NCBI RefSeq assembly: GCF_015706575.1 | Contig: NW_024037075.1 | Span: 11,159,746-11,223,745, forward strand | DNA from: Patiria miniata | Taxonomy: Eukaryota > Echinodermata > Asteroidea > Valvatida > Asterinidae | Reading direction: 5' to 3' | Length of the DNA stretch: 64,000 nucleotides | Part shown: in pieces, positions 52,201-64,000 of the stretch | How positions within the stretch are numbered: the stretch's first letter is position 1 | Layout: each line of letters begins with the position of its first letter | Program-made: the position numbers and the translations under genes | The notes under the pieces: model-generated | Told to the model about the DNA's origin: nothing | Databases searched by the model: none | What the model saw: the letters and a program-made list of their open reading frames with translations, nothing else

Positions 52201-55200
52201 CTTTTTTTTCTGTTTTTCTGTTTTTGCACGTTGTGTGTTAACCAATTACGATATCTGTGGCTGGAAATCAATAGTAAGATTTCCAGTGGTTTAAAAGTAA
52301 TTTTCTGTTCATTGAATTACTTCTATCTTGAATTTTGCGTAGGCTTTGAAACACCAGATTGCTTCAACGTGGGAGGCAGACATACAACAGATACAGAACA
52401 GACGCGTATTCGGGCGTATTCTAGCTTTCTTACTGTCAAGGGACTCGAGGAAAAACAAGCCGACGAGCCCGGGGGAGGAGAAGCAACGAGTCCAATTGGC
52501 CTCTGGGGAGGAGGTTAATTGTCGCAATAAAAATAATCGTTGCGACGACACTCCGGCAAGGAATGAAGACAAGGGGAAATATCTCGCATGGCACGTTCGC
52601 GGATGTGCTGGGGAAACAACAAATATGACTTGGAAAACAAACTTGGAAATTGCTGGATAAGTCGGGTCAAATCTTGCAGAACGCTGGACAAACAAGTCGA
52701 TGTATCGCGACGAAACAACTCAACTAGAACGCTGCCGCCTCTCCCTTGAGTTTAGGTGAACGAACGCATCTCTCGCCTTTCTTTTACGAGATCTGTCGTC
52801 TTTAGCTTTTAAAGAAATGGGCATATTCGTGACAACTGATATCAAAAATAACACGACATATTGGCCAGGATTGAAACGCCAATAAAAAGGGCTAGCACCA
52901 TGTTATTGTTGGTAAGATCGTTTTACATGACAAGATCACAAAGGTCTTACCTACACAAACCAGGGAAACACCAACAATTATGGTTATTTGCAAAGCGGGT
53001 TATTTACAAAGCGTGTCGCAGAGCATGTTGCGTGAAACTTTATAACTGCAGGATATCAAGTTTTAATAAAAGGCACTTTTGAGGAATATAAGGCACTTTT
53101 GAGGAATTCTTGGTTTCATTACCATAAAAGAATAACATGAAGTTAATCAAGCGAATCTAGAACCTCCGATATTGCAATATTTTCCGTGTGCGATTTATGT
53201 TTTTAGTTATAAATTGATTCCTTATTTTAAAGGCTAAATAACCATTTCACAAAAAGCATTTAATTTTAGAAAATGAGAAAAAAAATTAGGATGTACTTTC
53301 TGACTGCTAATCAAGTTGGATAAATGTAGCCAAATTTCACAGATCTGCTTTTACTGAAAGCGAAATTTGACTAGCTACTTTTTCCCTAGAATTTTAAAAT
53401 AGTATGTTTACACTGAGTCAACAAACAACATATTATTTTAAGATTATCAGAGGTTACATGTATTGGAACATAGCGGGATTTATCTAAGGTTACAGTTTTA
53501 GATGCGAAATATTGAGACATTTCTTCACTTTCACCGTTGGTTCTTGCTGCGATTTCATTTGTCCATTACGGGGTATATAGTGACACAACAATTTACGCCA
53601 TCTATTTTCAATTTAGCGCCTAACTGTCAGGCACGATTCCGAAAGAGTATCGAATAGGATTGCGGCTCCACTTAAACATGTCAGCTTCTTTCTAGCGGCC
53701 TGAACACTGACCGCGCAATAATCATGAGCAATCTTTAAATTGGTTCTCCCGGTCCCGTTCATCCCTCAAAGCGATGGAAAAACGAGACAGTCGAGTCGAC
53801 AGGGGATCGGCAAGAAAATTAACTCCCAAACTGGAAATCGTTCCTCACTTCAGGCGTGGAATTCTGAAGCAGTGATTAGTGCCCAGCTCTGCGCTTTTGA
53901 ATATTTTTTTTGTGTAGCATGCTTAGGGAGGAAGCATCGCCCTCGCGTGGTTAAGACCCGTCACAGTCGCTTCGGAAACAACAGCACGGAGATTGCGGAG
54001 GAGAGATGCACTCTGTTGCCATGACAACCGTCTCAACTGCGGTTTTCTTTTTCTTTTCTCCATTCTGTATAGCTTGTAATTCGGGAGTTCTAACTTCCCG
54101 TACCGCGATGGCGATCCGTGATCTATACACGCGCGGCGATGGCACGTTTAAAAGAATGCTTTCGTCGGGTCTTTTGCAGACTGTGAAAAATGATCAACCC
54201 CGCAGATTACATCTTAACTTTTCCCAAACATCCTCCAACAACTGTAGTTTCATGGCAAATTAATATGTCTTAATATTCGAAACATTTTTCGCTCAATTGT
54301 TATGTTACCTTCACGTATAATGCTTGACCAATCAAGTAACCCACAGTCAACTGAACATGTATCGCTAAGCTTTGATGTTAATCTGTGTAGTCAAGGGAAA
54401 AAAGTATTTCCCGAAAATGGTCAAGCGTTCATAAATTGATTTCAAAATCCGAGGCACTTTTTTTAACAACTTAAACGCGCTATTTACATCTGTTTTCTTA
54501 TATTTCTTCACACCGCAGTGTTCAATTGGCAATGCATTTACACAACAAATGCACGTGTGAAATTATGCAAATATGACTTGCCCCTGTCCGATATCACTCC
54601 ATAAAATCTATACCAATTAGCCCACATTGAACGGTGGCGAAAAACAAAGCCAGAGCGAAAAATAAAAAAAAGAGTTGGACTGCGCGTCAATTGTGACCTT
54701 GCTGAGTCCTGACAAGTGAACCAAGCAATTTATCGATTGCTATCCGACGGCACATCGCGTCTTCGACATTTTGACAAGGATGATTCGCGCCCCGCAAACG
54801 GGGTATTTACCGCGCCAAAAACCGAAGGAAATTCCAGATTTTGATCGGCTTAGGGGATCAGAAGGAACTACGGGTCACTTTTAAGGAGGACGACGGCGGA
54901 CCGAGCGGTATCAATCTTGCAAAATGACAGAGCCTACGTGCGATGTATGGTGTATTTCTGAAGGTAAAACCCGTGCAGCGTAAAAATAAGACCGTGGAAA
55001 ATAAGATTAAGGAATATTGCTCACTGGGAGATAACAATCAAAGATAGACAGTAAAACCTCGACGACAGTGCATAGAGGTATTGGTTAGCATGACAACCTT
55101 AATATTCCATTTGGGGCTCATTTCATCATACAAATACAATCATCTTACCATTGGTGGTTTTTAGTTAATGTTTTTTTTTTTATTGGGAAAGGGTTTGCAG

Positions 55201-55580
55201 AGATAACATCAGATCTTTAGAATCATATGAATTGGTACCAGATAGTTCCAATAAATGACCACAGAGTCTTACTTTTTGCAGGGAAGATTTAAAACAAGAA
55301 GTCACTGCGATTCTTCGGAAACTTTCTTGACATTTCAATCCAATTTTCCTAATGTCCCGAAGAGCTTCGCCGGTACTAAATTTACATCAACTGACCTCAC
55401 ACCACTGGAAGGGGAATTAGGGAAGGTTGGTTAGGGAGGAAATTAGACAGTCTCAAGACTGTACATTGACGTCATAATGACGTGAAAGGGTTGTCAGGAC
55501 TATTACGGATTTGAGTAGAGTAACGTCACGTACAAATGAAATATCATTTTATGATGGATTTATTTGAAATCTCGTACTAA

Positions 55581-55760
55581 AGCCCGGTTCATACTTCACC
55601 CGAATGCGAATGTGAAGCGAATTTGTGTCACGAAGCATTCGCTGCGAAATTCGCCCGAGTTGAAATATGTTCAACTTTTACGAATTCGCAGCGCGAATAC
55701 TTGCCACGACGTCACAAATTCACGTTCGCTTTCGCTTTCGCGCCGAGTATGAACCGGGCT
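55581..55760. mobile_element. short MITE with CCCGGTTCATAC ends, 180 bp
   Basis: The ends AGCCCGGTTCATACT and AGTATGAACCGGGCT are exact mirrors, flanked by TAA (55578-55580 and 55761-55763). Inner arms (GCGAATGTGAAGCGAATTTG against CAAATTCACGTTCGCTTTCG) pair partly. The 3-bp TAA duplication suggests a PIF/Harbinger-type origin. No coding content. Confidence 0.7.
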
Positions 55761-58700
55761 TAATCAAGCATGCAAAACCTGCAAGTCATAAAAGGACCAG
55801 GATGCAGTGTGCACTCGGCATTTTGCATAATAAGAGCAACTTGAGGTATGCGTTGCAGGTTTGATAACCTTATTAATAACCCAGCCTATATGCATCCTAT
55901 TCTCAAAATCGGTCCGTAGAATATAGACTTCATTTGTTACCTTATAATTGGCAGCAGCGGCGAAGCAAGGCCACAGAACATTCAATTATCGTGCCACAGA
56001 GCAAAAAGACATTACAGCAGCAATACGTATTGGTCATGAATATTAGCCTGCCCACTACGAACGGTTCCATTAAACCCCATGGGGAATCAAGCCATAACAA
56101 CGAGCAGACAAAACAGCTTGATAATATAATGCTGTAAAGATACACTCGCTGAAAGGGTGCGAAAACTCCTACCTGCTCCACCGAGAAAAATTATCTCAGC
56201 GGGTTCGGTGCTGATGGCCGCGCCGACATAGCTCGGCAGGTTACCGCAGGTGAGGGAAAGAAAAAGGCTGGTTAAATGACAGCGCCATTACGCCTGTGCT
56301 TTAATATTATTAGATTACATTGCTCAGATCCGTAGCTGGAAATGTTTCTTATCTTGTGAGCCGCCTAGGTGGTTGTAATCGCATTGTGCCGCAGCGCTAC
56401 CTTAGAGCTAAGTGGGTTAGCCACTTGGTTTTTAAGAGCGGAGAGATGTCTAGGGATTAACTAAGGTCAGGCAGCTCCACCGTGCATGGGGAGGGAGTTT
56501 TCTTAGGTGAATTTTCCATGGGGAAAAATAAATATTTGATTGAATTTGTAAAGTGTTCTTATGCAGAGTAATCCGACGATGAATAAGAAATTCTGCGTCG
56601 GTTTGATTGCATTTGTGACTTTCTTCAAACATGGTGCAGAGTGGCCAGTGGTGATTTTACGATTCAGCTTAAAAAAACGATAGATATTGGGTTTCACAAT
56701 CCACACAAACGGTACATTCTGGATCGATTTGGGAGTATTTGTTTGAATAGGAGGTAAACAAAGATCATCTCTAAGTATCGTGACTTCGTCTCTTTACCTT
56801 AAATGTAAATATGACAACATCGTGACGTACTTCCATGTAAAAGCTAATATATAGTGGTCCTATTATGCTTCCGGTTAACACTTGGTATAATGTATAACAT
56901 AGCTGGCTGCGTATACGCAGTATGATTGATAATTAGCTAAACTTGACGCTGTCATGTTCCACAAAGGTTCGAACTTAACATTCGAGTTATAAATCATGCA
57001 TGCTTCGATCAATGACATTCAGCATATTAAGTAACCGTGCTCTAGATCTCATATCCTAAAGCAATAAGGGTATGGTACCTAACTAGATTTATTCATTCTG
57101 TATACCTTTACGCAGAAGCTGCGAATGGTGTGTGCAAAAGAAAGGAATCAGGGAGGCTCGGTACACTGCGTAGGTGTCGAGGTACCCATGGCAAGTCACA
57201 GAGAGGGTATCGTGTTACCTCAGAAAACACTTGAATCTTGGCTCTTGTGATCAGAAGAGGAGAAAGGAATGCTTAATGTTTGCTGATTGCACATGCATGA
57301 CTTGATGGAGAGAAGCTAAAGAGATAGTGTTGGTTTGCAAATGTTGAGGCAGGTACAGATCCAGGAAATGCACAAAGTATACACACATTTGGTATAATTA
57401 AAATGGCTGATTCGTGCAACCTGTAAAGATAAATCAGATTTGTCTTTGATATTTCAGAATTTTAAACTTTGGCTAATGTGGCCCAAATTTGTCCAATCAA
57501 GCCACGGTGAGTATTCCTCCACATGTGTACAAAAAAGAACTTAGTCCTGAGATGGTCAATTGGTTTGTTCTTAATTACAGTCTGCTGCAAGGGACAGATG
57601 ACCGCTTGGACAATTACAGACCATTGCTATTAGGTTGCCAATCAATCAATATTCAGATGCAGTTCAGCTACGGACTGATTGTCTGTCCAGCGTAGCTAAC
57701 GATCGACCAGCAGCCGTTAAATGTAGCCTTTGGCCGGCCAGCAGACCCAGTTGCTACATGGTATCCGATATCAGTGGGCTCTGATTGAGGTCATCAGAAG
57801 TAATCGAAATTAAAAAAAAGAACGACCGGATGTCTTTCAAGCCAATCAAAGCCTCGATTTTTTTGCTAAATCTCGCTAGTGGCCTCCCGTTACCCCGAGT
57901 CCGCTTATCATGAATGCATAGGTATAAAATTGGTGCAGACCAGGAAGTACACGTTTGGTGGAGAAAGTCTTTGGTATGGTGTGGTTGCACGACGAACATT
58001 GTGTTTGTGGAACTTGCAAGCTTCTTTGTCCAATTCAACATAGCGATGGTTTAAAGTGGTCAATCATAGCCGCGAGTCGACACACAAAAATAGGTTTGAC
58101 CTCAAGACCAGAGAGGCTTCATACGTGACCATTTCGCCGTCGAGGCTGACTTGATTGCATGAATTTGCTGCATCAGAATGAAATTTGGCCCAATTACTCG
58201 TCGTCCGAAGCACCAACCCAATCGAGTTAACCAAAAACCAAAACAGGAAAACGTGACCTGCTGGACGTCAGTAACATCGTTTCGGTTGTAATTTGCGCAA
58301 GGTGGTATATGACAGATCAAATATTTCAGGCAAAGGTCTCCAAGGACACAGGCTTCCTTACCTAATATTCGTAACTGGCTATCCGAGTGAAAGGTGACCT
58401 TTCTGATGAAGGAAAGGGTAGGCCTAGTTGGTATAAAAGCCACCATTACGGACAAGGATGTAGTTCCTCGCAGACATTGTTTTATTATTGATGCCTCATG
58501 ATACGGTAGCCTGTGACAAATAACATGTCACATCCTTAGTCATTAACCGTTCCACAAACACCGCCATTATTTGCGATCACGTGGCCATTTTGGGGTCACA
58601 AATGATTTTTCCTTTCATTCTCAACAGATCGATTCGATAGAACTCTACCAAGCACTTAGGTCATTCCCGGTCTGCTGACAGCTAGTATCAATCTCTTCGA

Positions 58701-59749
58701 AAGAAATATCGATTCACTATCGAATCCGCAGATGAACGATTCAGTGTTTATTTGTCAACCATTGGTACTATATTGGATTGTAACAGACAAGGGGATGGGC
58801 GAGGCGTGCTGCTTCTTTTATACCCCAGAGTAAAACCCTTGTGCATTTTTAAAAGCTCAACAACGCCGCCATCGATCTTGCGGCAATACATGTATTTATG
58901 TCCTTCTCTTAGAGCCACGGCTTGAGCTCATGCACCAGAAAGCAGAAAGGCTAATACCTTAAACCAATTTAGACCCACCCTTCCCGATGAGAGCAATAAC
59001 GTAGGATTGAAGGAGAAAAGGAACAATCTTCGCTCTTCAAGAACGCATAATGAAAAATAGTGAATTAGGTTTCGCTTGAGTCGAACAAATCGCACGTTTG
59101 GACGTCATTTTTTCATTAAACGATACTCTGTGGTGAGTTTGGCCGGAGCTCTATACGAGTTCAACTCTTTTCTTCTTTAGGGCAATATAGTCTGTGTATT
59201 ATTGACAAGCTTTTGTGTTTTCCCATTGAGCTTAATGCACCATGGGTAATTTTGCAAACGAAACCATTGATTGGTTTCGCTGTAAAAGTGAGTTGCTTTC
59301 CCCGGACAACATGCTGTCGTGTTCAGAGTCTTCTACGTGCGGGAGTCTGAAAAACACTCCCAACACTCACAGATACAATTTTAGAAATAAGTAATCAATT
59401 TTTAGGTTCCTAGTCCACAGTACAGTGCAACCAAAAACAAGGAATCCGCACGCAGAGAGGAAACTTCACACTCGCATAGGAAGCATAATAATAATATTGA
59501 CACGGGGTAAGGCCGAAGCTAAGATGTGTAAACATGTGCACGAGTAGTAATAATTGATTATTCTTTCGGTCTCCGATCGTCATGTGTGCGTGTCTGTGTC
59601 TGCGACACCGTGATCATCGCGGCGTATCTAAGACATCCATGATATCTCCAGTCATCAGTGGATGATTTGTAGGGCACATGATGTTTAATATGGAAGCCTT
59701 GCGCTGCATGGAAACGCAGTGTTGGTTTTACCAATTAATATTATTTACT

Positions 59750-59932
59750 TGAACCTTGAGGATAATTCCTCAAAAGTGCAGATGAAGCTCAGCAGCTTGG
59801 AGTGATGCTCTAGTAATCAGTTGGAACTGAACATCCTATCCATATATGTGGGCCTGGGTGAGGTTCGAACCCTATTGGTAGAGAGGTGGTAGGCAAGTAA
59901 AGCAATACTGGTTCAACCTTTCTTCCTTTATC
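59750..59932 (-). mobile_element. decayed SINE related to the one at 35037-35320
   Basis: On the - strand, AGGTTGAACCAGTATTGCTTT, then TGCCTACCACCTCTCTACC and an exact B box GGTTCGAACC line up with the tRNA-like head of the SINE at 35320. The body match (ATATATGGATAGGATGTTCAG) continues for some tens of bases. The A box is degraded. No clear tail. Confidence 0.5.
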
Positions 59933-61394
59933 CCATTTAAGTCTGCATCATTCATATAATTAGTTTTGTTTTAACTTAGATTTGATCTTACTTTGCACAC
60001 CGACAATGTGTCAGTTTGTTTTAAAAGTACTTTTATCATATTATGATTTAAATTGACCGATTATATTCTGTGTGCTGTTCAATTTTACTATGTTTTTATG
60101 CAACACGGCCCCTTGAAAAACAACCTTGGTTGAATGGGTCACCGTGTATAAACAATCCTAAAATGAACCCGAAGAAAAATCCAAGGTAAGATTGCACCTT
60201 CGTTAGTGTATGGTATTTAAGGCTAACAGCGCCCTCTGTTGAGAAATTAGCAGCATGACAGCCTTGGGTGTTCCTCCATACAGTCCGATTATTATTAAAC
60301 CGTCCTAAACGATGTTAAAACAGAGATCACTCAAGTGAGAATAAAGCCTCTTTAATGGGCCAATCGTGTTTAGTCGACCGGCAAAAACGTAATAACTTCC
60401 GTTAATACGCACCTTCATGTTAAGCCGACGTATGTTCTCTTCAAGGTCACTGAATTCCGCTACTCAGGGGTAGATATAAGTGGAACACAAAGCCTGAACG
60501 TCTTTCTAACAAATTCCATAACTCAGGTATTATTCATGACCTCACGTCCGTATATATCTTGCATTTTTCATTAAAAAAATAAGACCATAACTTTACACAT
60601 AAGATGTTATTGATAAGGTAAGGCCAGCTTTCCAGCAAATTTCAAATACTCTTTTAAGTGCCTTTTAAATCTCTTTTAAATACAACCTTTGACCGACTAA
60701 GACGTTTTATCAACAATGCAAACCTTTACCACAGCAAGCGCATTACACGACCTGGTTTTAATGACACCTTGCCAACCTCGTCCCCAGGGACCGATCTCCA
60801 ATTGTCAATGCTGTGGAACATCGTGACAGACAGATAACTGGAGGCAAGGCTTGTAACCGTTCCGGGGCCAGCCTATTTTGGATTACATTCTGTTATGTTC
60901 ACCTGCAATGTTTATATGTCAATGCGTTGTCCCATCGTATTAGAAAGAGGGTTGTATTAATAAACACAGACTCATATCGTGGGGCTTACACAGGGTTTCA
61001 AACACTGGATTTGTCTGGTTTTTGATTTGGCGGAAGAGGAGTTTAAGAAAACGGTTTGGTCTGAAGATTCGGGGCAATGCAATTTGTTGAAAACTGTCGT
61101 CGATCAATGCATTAAAATGGTTCTTCTTCTCTGTTTGCAATAAAACTTAATGAATTTTGTTCAGAGGCCACAGAACGAAAACTGGATATCCCTAGCTGAA
61201 TCTTCGTGATTGAAATATCAGAATTTAAAGTATCAACTTTTCTCTTTAAAAAATAACACCTAATCGATTTTGGTTAACATGGCGTATTTTGCTGATGTGG
61301 CTAGCCATTATTTCTATGGAAGGTTCTCCAACCATCCACATCGTGAAACGAACGAGGCCTGCATAATATACAAATAAACATGATCCTTTACCAG

Positions 61395-61789
61395 CAGTGG
61401 CGTCGCCAAGGGGGGCCAGGGGGGGCACGTGCCCCCCCTGGAAAACCTAGTGCCCCCCCGAGTGCCCCCCCATCTGAGATTTGGGTTGGTAAAAAAATAT
61501 ATATATATTTTGTTATATTCAACTCCCATCATCTGAGTTGGTTTTTCATAAGGACAAAGAAGCACAGTAATTCGTATTTTCTTCAAATGAGCTGCAAATG
61601 TGGCACCATTTTGCATCTAGCCCATCCTCCGTATGCGAAAATTTTCCAAAGGGGAGGGGGGCACCCCCTCCCCTTAGACCCCTCCCCCAGAACGGCGATC
61701 CGTATCCACTTAAGTGCCCCCCCCCCCATCAAATGCTGGTGCCCCCCCCCCCTGTGCCCCCCAGACTGAAAAGTCTGGTGACGCCACTG
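61395..61789. mobile_element. hAT-type MITE with perfect 8-bp target duplication, 395 bp
   Basis: The left end CAGTGGCGTCGCCAAGGG and right end (inverted) CAGTGGCGTCACCAGACT are flanked by TTTACCAG on both sides (61387-61394, 61790-61797). Long G and C tracts lie inside each end. No transposase. This is the cleanest hAT insertion in the window and probably young. Confidence 0.92.
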
Positions 61790-63200
61790 TTTACCAGTCC
61801 ATGGTGCACGTCAAATACTGAAATAATGACAAGTTGAAGGTGGTTGCGTGAACGGAATATAGAGCATCGCGTCGCCTATTTTCAACGGGGGTTGGCGCCG
61901 ACGTCAAATGCCCTCAAGTTGCCGCAATATTTGGAAAGTGATGAAAATGATTAAAATGCAATCGTTCTTCGGGGAGAAATTTTAACTGACAGACTTCAGG
62001 TGAGTTTTATAATACCCAAAGACGTAAACTCGTGCATGTGCAAATACAGAGTCGGGGAAGTATCCAAAAATTGTTGGATTGTTTAAGACGAGTATATGTC
62101 CTTACCTAATCTTCCATATTATTTATATTAAGAGGCGATGTACAGTGAAGTATCAAGATTTACAATTGACAATATCAAACATTGACAAATATCAAAGGGC
62201 ATACGCAGAAAAGTCACATGGGTATAATTAGAATCTCAAAATCTTAGATGTAGTCCCACGTGGGCAATGAAAAAAAAGAAGTAAATTAGAAGAACAATAA
62301 GGTGTTCTTTATATTCAAAAATACGTGGCGCCCTCCAGAGATGTGTTCAAGGGCTAATGTGAATATATCGCGATATCTTTAGATGTTTCACTTCCTATAC
62401 TCGTTAGGGATGATATTCATCATATAAAATTCTCTGATTTAATATTCGTTTCATGTATACGGCTCGCGGAGGTGGAAATGCATGGAGAGACGAGGGGATG
62501 GAATTGCTAATGATTCCTTCCTACGACGACACAGCACGATATTACCCTTAACCTTATCACGTGAAGTGTCACTGTTGCAAAAAGCTGAACTCACATGTCA
62601 AAACAAGGGACTGATAATTGCACGCCAGAGTATCCTTTCCCGGATAATCTTTCTTTAATGAAGGCGCTAAGCTTACAGGGTTGTGTTTGAGATTCCCCTG
62701 GAGTAATATTATGGTTGGCTGAGGTGTTTGAAGAACTTAATGGCCGTCTTTACCTTCCTGACAAAACATGGGCTTATGAAAACAATCTGTGCTTGTTGGA
62801 ACGCGAATGTGCAATTCACAGGCACCTTTGCAGTTCATAATATGGATTTTTTTTCAGAACCAGTAGTGAAGCAATCAAAAGTCGTAGCATTAGATAAACA
62901 CACAGCGTATTCATTGAGATAGCATTTCTTAACAATCCAAAAGATCGTGACGTGGAATCGAGGCTCAAGTGGTGTTATTTGAGACCGCAGTTAGAAGGAA
63001 ATATCTTATGTCCGCAGTCACTGAATACCACTCCAATTTCCTTAATGCGTTTAGCCAAGAGACCCTATAAGGGAAACGCCTGATTTTTACGAAGTGAAGT
63101 TCAAGAAGCAGGCTCTATCTTGACGTCATACCCTAGTTTTACGATTGGAAAAGACAAGTGTTCGGAAGTAAACAAACTGAATTGATCCATTAACAAAATT

Positions 63201-63264
63201 GATTCTCCGTAGTACCACTGTATACACAGCATTGGCTGTGTATACAGTGGTACTACGGAGAATC
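63201..63264. repeat. perfect 30-bp palindrome with 4-nt loop
   Basis: GATTCTCCGTAGTACCACTG plus TATACACAGC (63201-63230) is mirrored without mismatch at 63235-63264; the loop is ATTG. Part of the arm (CAATGGTACTAC) echoes again at 63271-63282. The CAGTGGTACTACGG stretch preceded by TA resembles a mariner/Tc1 end, so this may be two ends joined head to head. Confidence 0.85.
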
Positions 63265-64000
63265 AGATACAATGGTACTACAACTAAATGGCACCAATCA
63301 TTTGAATTACTTCTAGGTATGGCAGAACAAGCACCTCAATCCCAATCCAAAATTGAAACACAATTCCATATTTGACCAACTAAAAAGGGGAAATACTTTC
63401 GTGAATGTCCACGACAACAATATATTTGAGGCAGTTCGATTAAAATTTTAATCTTAGTACAGTAAGATATAAGAGCCACTCTACAGATCCTTACATCCAA
63501 ACATAGGTTGTTTTCTTTGAGTCTAGAATCGGGTGAACCCTAAAAGGACGTCCATTATCGGAGTTGTAGCTGCGGTTTATCCGACCTGAATCCGCTTCAG
63601 ATCTTGACAAATTTAACCAGAGGAAAGCGGACAAAATCTATTAAACCCGATAGATCCCGACTAATTTCGTTTGTGCGTCACTCCCTGCCGTTATTGCAAT
63701 CTCGTTCTGATGAGCAGCAAAGCAATTTGCAGCGAGCCAGTTTTTGTTATTAAACAGGAGCGCCACCTGATGAAATTGGATGCCGGGGAAGTCTTCAATT
63801 TTCAAACATTGATCTCTTACGTCAAACGGTTGCCTGAAAGGCTTAGAATAATCTTGCCGTAACTGGAAAAAAGAGTTCAATAACGGCAGACAATAAGCAA
63901 TAAACGTGGCAATATTGGCTATGGACAAGTACATTGTGAGCGGCTACCTATATGGTTTTGCGCTGCACATTGATTGGGAAAACAGTGGCCCCTGCACGGA

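Larger units (their letters stand above)
42982..64000. other. upstream region of the GPCR gene; no gene recognised
   Basis: Must contain, or lead to, the first GPCR exon and promoter. Possible donor sites exist on the - strand (for example ACCACCAATG|GTAAG at about 55155), but none gives a convincing leader joined in phase 0 to 42981. Otherwise AT-rich non-coding sequence, with the small repeats listed separately. The open frames, including 123 aa at 48674-49045 on the - strand, show no known domain. Confidence 0.6.

Overview
The window is animal nuclear DNA: genes are split by GT-AG introns, intergenic space is AT-rich, and there are many short non-autonomous DNA transposons (hAT, PIF/Harbinger, mariner and piggyBac types). 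The gene content, the TTAGGG-type repeat and the general style of the repeats fit a marine invertebrate, probably a deuterostome such as an echinoderm. That placement is an impression, not a proof.

Two real protein genes can be built exon by exon, and they converge tail to tail. On the + strand, 2003-11444, thirteen exons join in consistent phase into an 833-residue single-pass membrane protein of the LDL-receptor-related (YWTD propeller) class: signal peptide, YWTD propeller, one EGF module, second YWTD propeller, transmembrane helix and a proline-rich tail with SH3/SH2-like motifs. It has no LDLa repeats and no second EGF.

On the - strand, 42981 down to 18158, twelve exons join in consistent phase into 582 residues of a class B1 (secretin/peptide hormone) GPCR: hydrophobic leader, Cys-rich hormone-binding domain, seven helices and a long polar tail. 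The exon carrying the start codon was not found; it lies above 42981. The receptor keeps the class B core (RNLIH, EGLYLHT, QG, IYxFxN). It lacks the TM3 and ECL2 cysteines that normally form a disulfide, and the TM6 proline.

Region by region: 1-2002 is 5' flank without a recognised gene. 2003-11444 is the LRP-like gene, with an hAT MITE containing a nested Harbinger MITE in intron 1, a four-copy tandem array in intron 4, and a mariner MITE plus a second, inverted Harbinger MITE in intron 5. 11445-18157 is the convergent intergenic space, holding a 2.26 kb hAT-type element with another inverted-repeat element inside it. 18158-42981 is the GPCR gene, with a 16.5 kb intron between its leader exon and hormone-domain exons. 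42982-64000 holds no gene I can support; it has a telomere-like hairpin element, small MITEs, a tRNA-derived SINE relic, a perfect 30-bp palindrome and a textbook hAT MITE. I see no operon, CRISPR array, rRNA, intact tRNA or viral fossil.

The two genes have no obvious joint pathway beyond both being cell-surface receptors. The best leads are the unusual receptor architectures and the placement of transposons next to splice sites.
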